From Sclerurus mexicanus (lineage: Eukaryota > Chordata > Aves > Passeriformes > Furnariidae), in NCBI GenBank assembly GCA_013396755.1, contig VWZF01003333.1, forward strand, positions 729,363 to 793,362: a stretch of 64,000 bases of DNA. The letters are read 5' to 3'. Every line of letters starts with the position of its first letter. Positions within the stretch are counted from its first letter, which is position 1. The notes beneath the pieces were generated by a model. The model was not told the DNA's origin, did no database searches, and worked only from the letters and a program-made list of their open reading frames with translations. Positions 62,196 through 64,000 of the stretch are shown here, one piece after another. Made by a program: the position numbers and the translations under genes.

Positions 62196-64000
62196 CATAT
62201 TTCCTTCATCCCCCACCCTGAAAATATCAAGCATACTTTCCTCATCATGCACTTGGTACTCAGTATTCAGAGGATATTGGCAACAAATATGGGTGGGTTT
62301 TTTTTTTCAAACTTTACTTGGAGACATATCTTTTTGATGGTCAATTACAATACCTTTTAGCAAGCAGTCCCTTGGTAAGTTGTTTGCTTTTAGCTATTTC
62401 AAATCACTGAAGTTGTCTGTGATTTAAACATGCTGAAAAAATTTAGAAAACTAACACAGCATGAAATGAAGTGAGACTGTGTAAAATGACATTGTGGGAC
62501 TGCAATTTTAATGTCATGGTGAATCACCTACAGAGGGCTTAGTTTACAGCTTGCTGCACCTGAAAGGTGTGCGAGCAGCACTTCAGTTTTGCGAATCAGA
62601 CTCTTGAGTTTGATCCTTGCACATCACTAATGGCAGGTTCAACAGGGCAGTTTATATCCCAGTTGCCCTACAGTTTCTCAGCCTTCCTCATATTATGTTA
62701 AGTATTGCTTCTCAGCATAGAACTAGAATTCAGTTAACCCAGATGTATCACTTGTAATTCCTTAGTCTTCAGATCAAAGAGTAAAAGGAACCTTAAGGGG
62801 TTTAGAGGAAGAAAAATAAATTTCTGTATGAAAGCAGTTAGGTGTTGTCGGGTTCTTACAAGGAGCATCAATGGGTATGTTGGTTTAGTATTAATTCAGT
62901 TTCAGAATGGCATCTAGCTACTAATAAAAAGTTACCTGTTACATGCTACTTCTTGTATTGCAAATACTTCATTTAAAAATAAAAAGGGAACCTTGATTTC
63001 GAATTTATTTTTCTTTATTTGTCTCTAAAATTGTCACTTCAGGCAAAAGGAGGATCAACACAAATATCAGCTTTAACTTCCCCCGTTTTGATTAAAGCCT
63101 TTGTCCTTTATACTGCTTCTCAAATCTGAATTTAATTGTTTTTTATTCCTAAACTGCAAGGGTTAGTTTATAAATACCAAATAGTCTTTCTTTCTGCTTA
63201 AGTTGTCACTTTTTTTTCTGATTGAGGGACAGTTTTGCTTGTTTGGTTTGTTTTGTCACAAGCTGATGTGCTGTGCATGGACGTACTGTGATGGCACAGC
63301 TGCAGATTAATTGAGGATCATGCTGATAAATCACACAGCATGGAATTCTGGCTATAGGACATAATGTTTTCAGAGAAATTAAAAAGAAAAATTATTCCTA
63401 CCACTACATCTCTATCAGTTTGGTAATGTTGTTATAATAGACCTGTATTCCTAAGTGACATCCACTTGATAATACACCTTTGGGAGAGAGAATTATAGGA
63501 AGCAAGTGGGGAACAAATCTTCAGTACAAAGTAAATTGAGCAGAAAATACCTTAGTAATCTGCATAAAGAGTAACAAATCACCTCAAAGCAATACAAAGT
63601 CATAATCCCATTTTATTTGACAGATCCACAGTGTCTCATATAGCCTTACTGTGTTACATTCTTGCATATATGTTCTATGTGATTTTTTTTCCAGGTACAG
63701 TGTCATTATCTTTCTTGAGAAAGAATTTTTATATATCTCCTTCCTATTAAAATTTTGGCATGAGTAGAACACAATACATTATTTTCAACTTCAGTGGTAT
63801 CCAGTGGACAAGAATGGAGAGAGAGGGAAGTAGAAGGAGGTCAAAATCAAGCAGAACCACCTTTGTAACCTGTAAGCAATATTCCCCTTATAGCGGAGAT
63901 GTATTTCTCCAAATAAGATATTTGCAGTTTCAAAGTACTGAGTCCATGATTGGGTTCCACAGAGGAATTGGAGCCATCCGAAGACAGACGAGATTTCACT
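62196..64000 (+). other. CTNND2: CTNND2 intron, continues beyond window
   Basis: AT-rich unique intron. No next CTNND2 exon (expected to begin near PSSPGVDS) is visible before the window ends. The 63240-63400 block with paired stem-forming motifs is listed separately. Confidence 0.8.
63262..63360 (+). promoter_or_regulatory. Candidate conserved noncoding element with two inverted repeats
   Basis: Two perfect 7-bp inverted repeats lie close together: gctgtgc (63270-63276) with gcacagc (63294-63300), and catgctg (63319-63325) with cagcatg (63336-63342). A homeobox-like gattaattga core sits between them. Repeat-free flanks make this a plausible regulatory block, but there is no comparative support here. 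Confidence 0.25.

Larger units (their letters stand above)
1..64000 (+). other. CTNND2: CTNND2 locus, internal part of the gene
   Basis: Five coding segments on the + strand translate to consecutive pieces of delta-catenin. Examples are [54 protein letters not shown] and HHIDPIYEDRVYQKPPMRS, which I recognise from the human protein. Delta-catenin binds the juxtamembrane tail of classical cadherins and acts at neuronal junctions and dendritic spines (family knowledge). The exons cover roughly human residues 97 to about 470 of about 1225, a low-complexity Ser/Pro-rich stretch between the N-terminal coiled coil and the armadillo repeats. No start codon, stop codon or UTR is in the window, so transcription enters and leaves beyond both ends. 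Splice phases between neighbouring exons agree wherever both borders can be seen. Confidence 0.96.

Overview
The window is vertebrate nuclear DNA, almost certainly from a bird. It is AT-rich and intron-dominated, and nearly all recognisable interspersed repeats are CR1 LINEs, the main avian retroposon. They carry the diagnostic 3' end (runs of ATTCTATG on one strand, ATAGAATCATAGAATGG on the other). There are no SINE families of mammalian type and no bacterial-style gene packing.

The only gene I can identify is CTNND2 (delta-catenin/NPRAP, a neuronal p120-catenin-family armadillo protein) on the + strand. The window holds an internal slice of it: five coding exons (997-1031, 1506-1622, 25004-25176, about 33060-33612, 54427-54621) separated by introns of 0.5 to 24 kb. 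They encode part of the N-terminal region between the coiled coil and the armadillo repeats. Four exons have clear GT/AG borders and chain in phase. The fourth contains an 83-base assembly gap (33179-33261), and its 5' border is uncertain. Start codon, first exons, armadillo repeats and C-terminus all lie outside the window.

Layout: 1-1622 holds two small exons and a short intron. 1623-25003 is a 23.4-kb intron with a long internally deleted CR1 (16917-18443), an antisense CR1 (23249-24165) and minor repeats. 25177-33059 is an intron running into a CpG-rich island (about 32440-33900) that surrounds the GC-rich exon. 33613-54426 is a 20.8-kb intron with two short CR1 tails and a possible decayed antisense pseudogene near 43.6-44.5 kb. 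54622-64000 is the start of another intron with two antisense CR1 copies.

I found no new multigene system, no RNA gene, no CRISPR array and no intact mobile element. The points most worth checking are the gapped GC-rich exon and its CpG island, the possible antisense pseudogene, and some AT-rich, repeat-free intronic blocks that look like conserved regulatory DNA.
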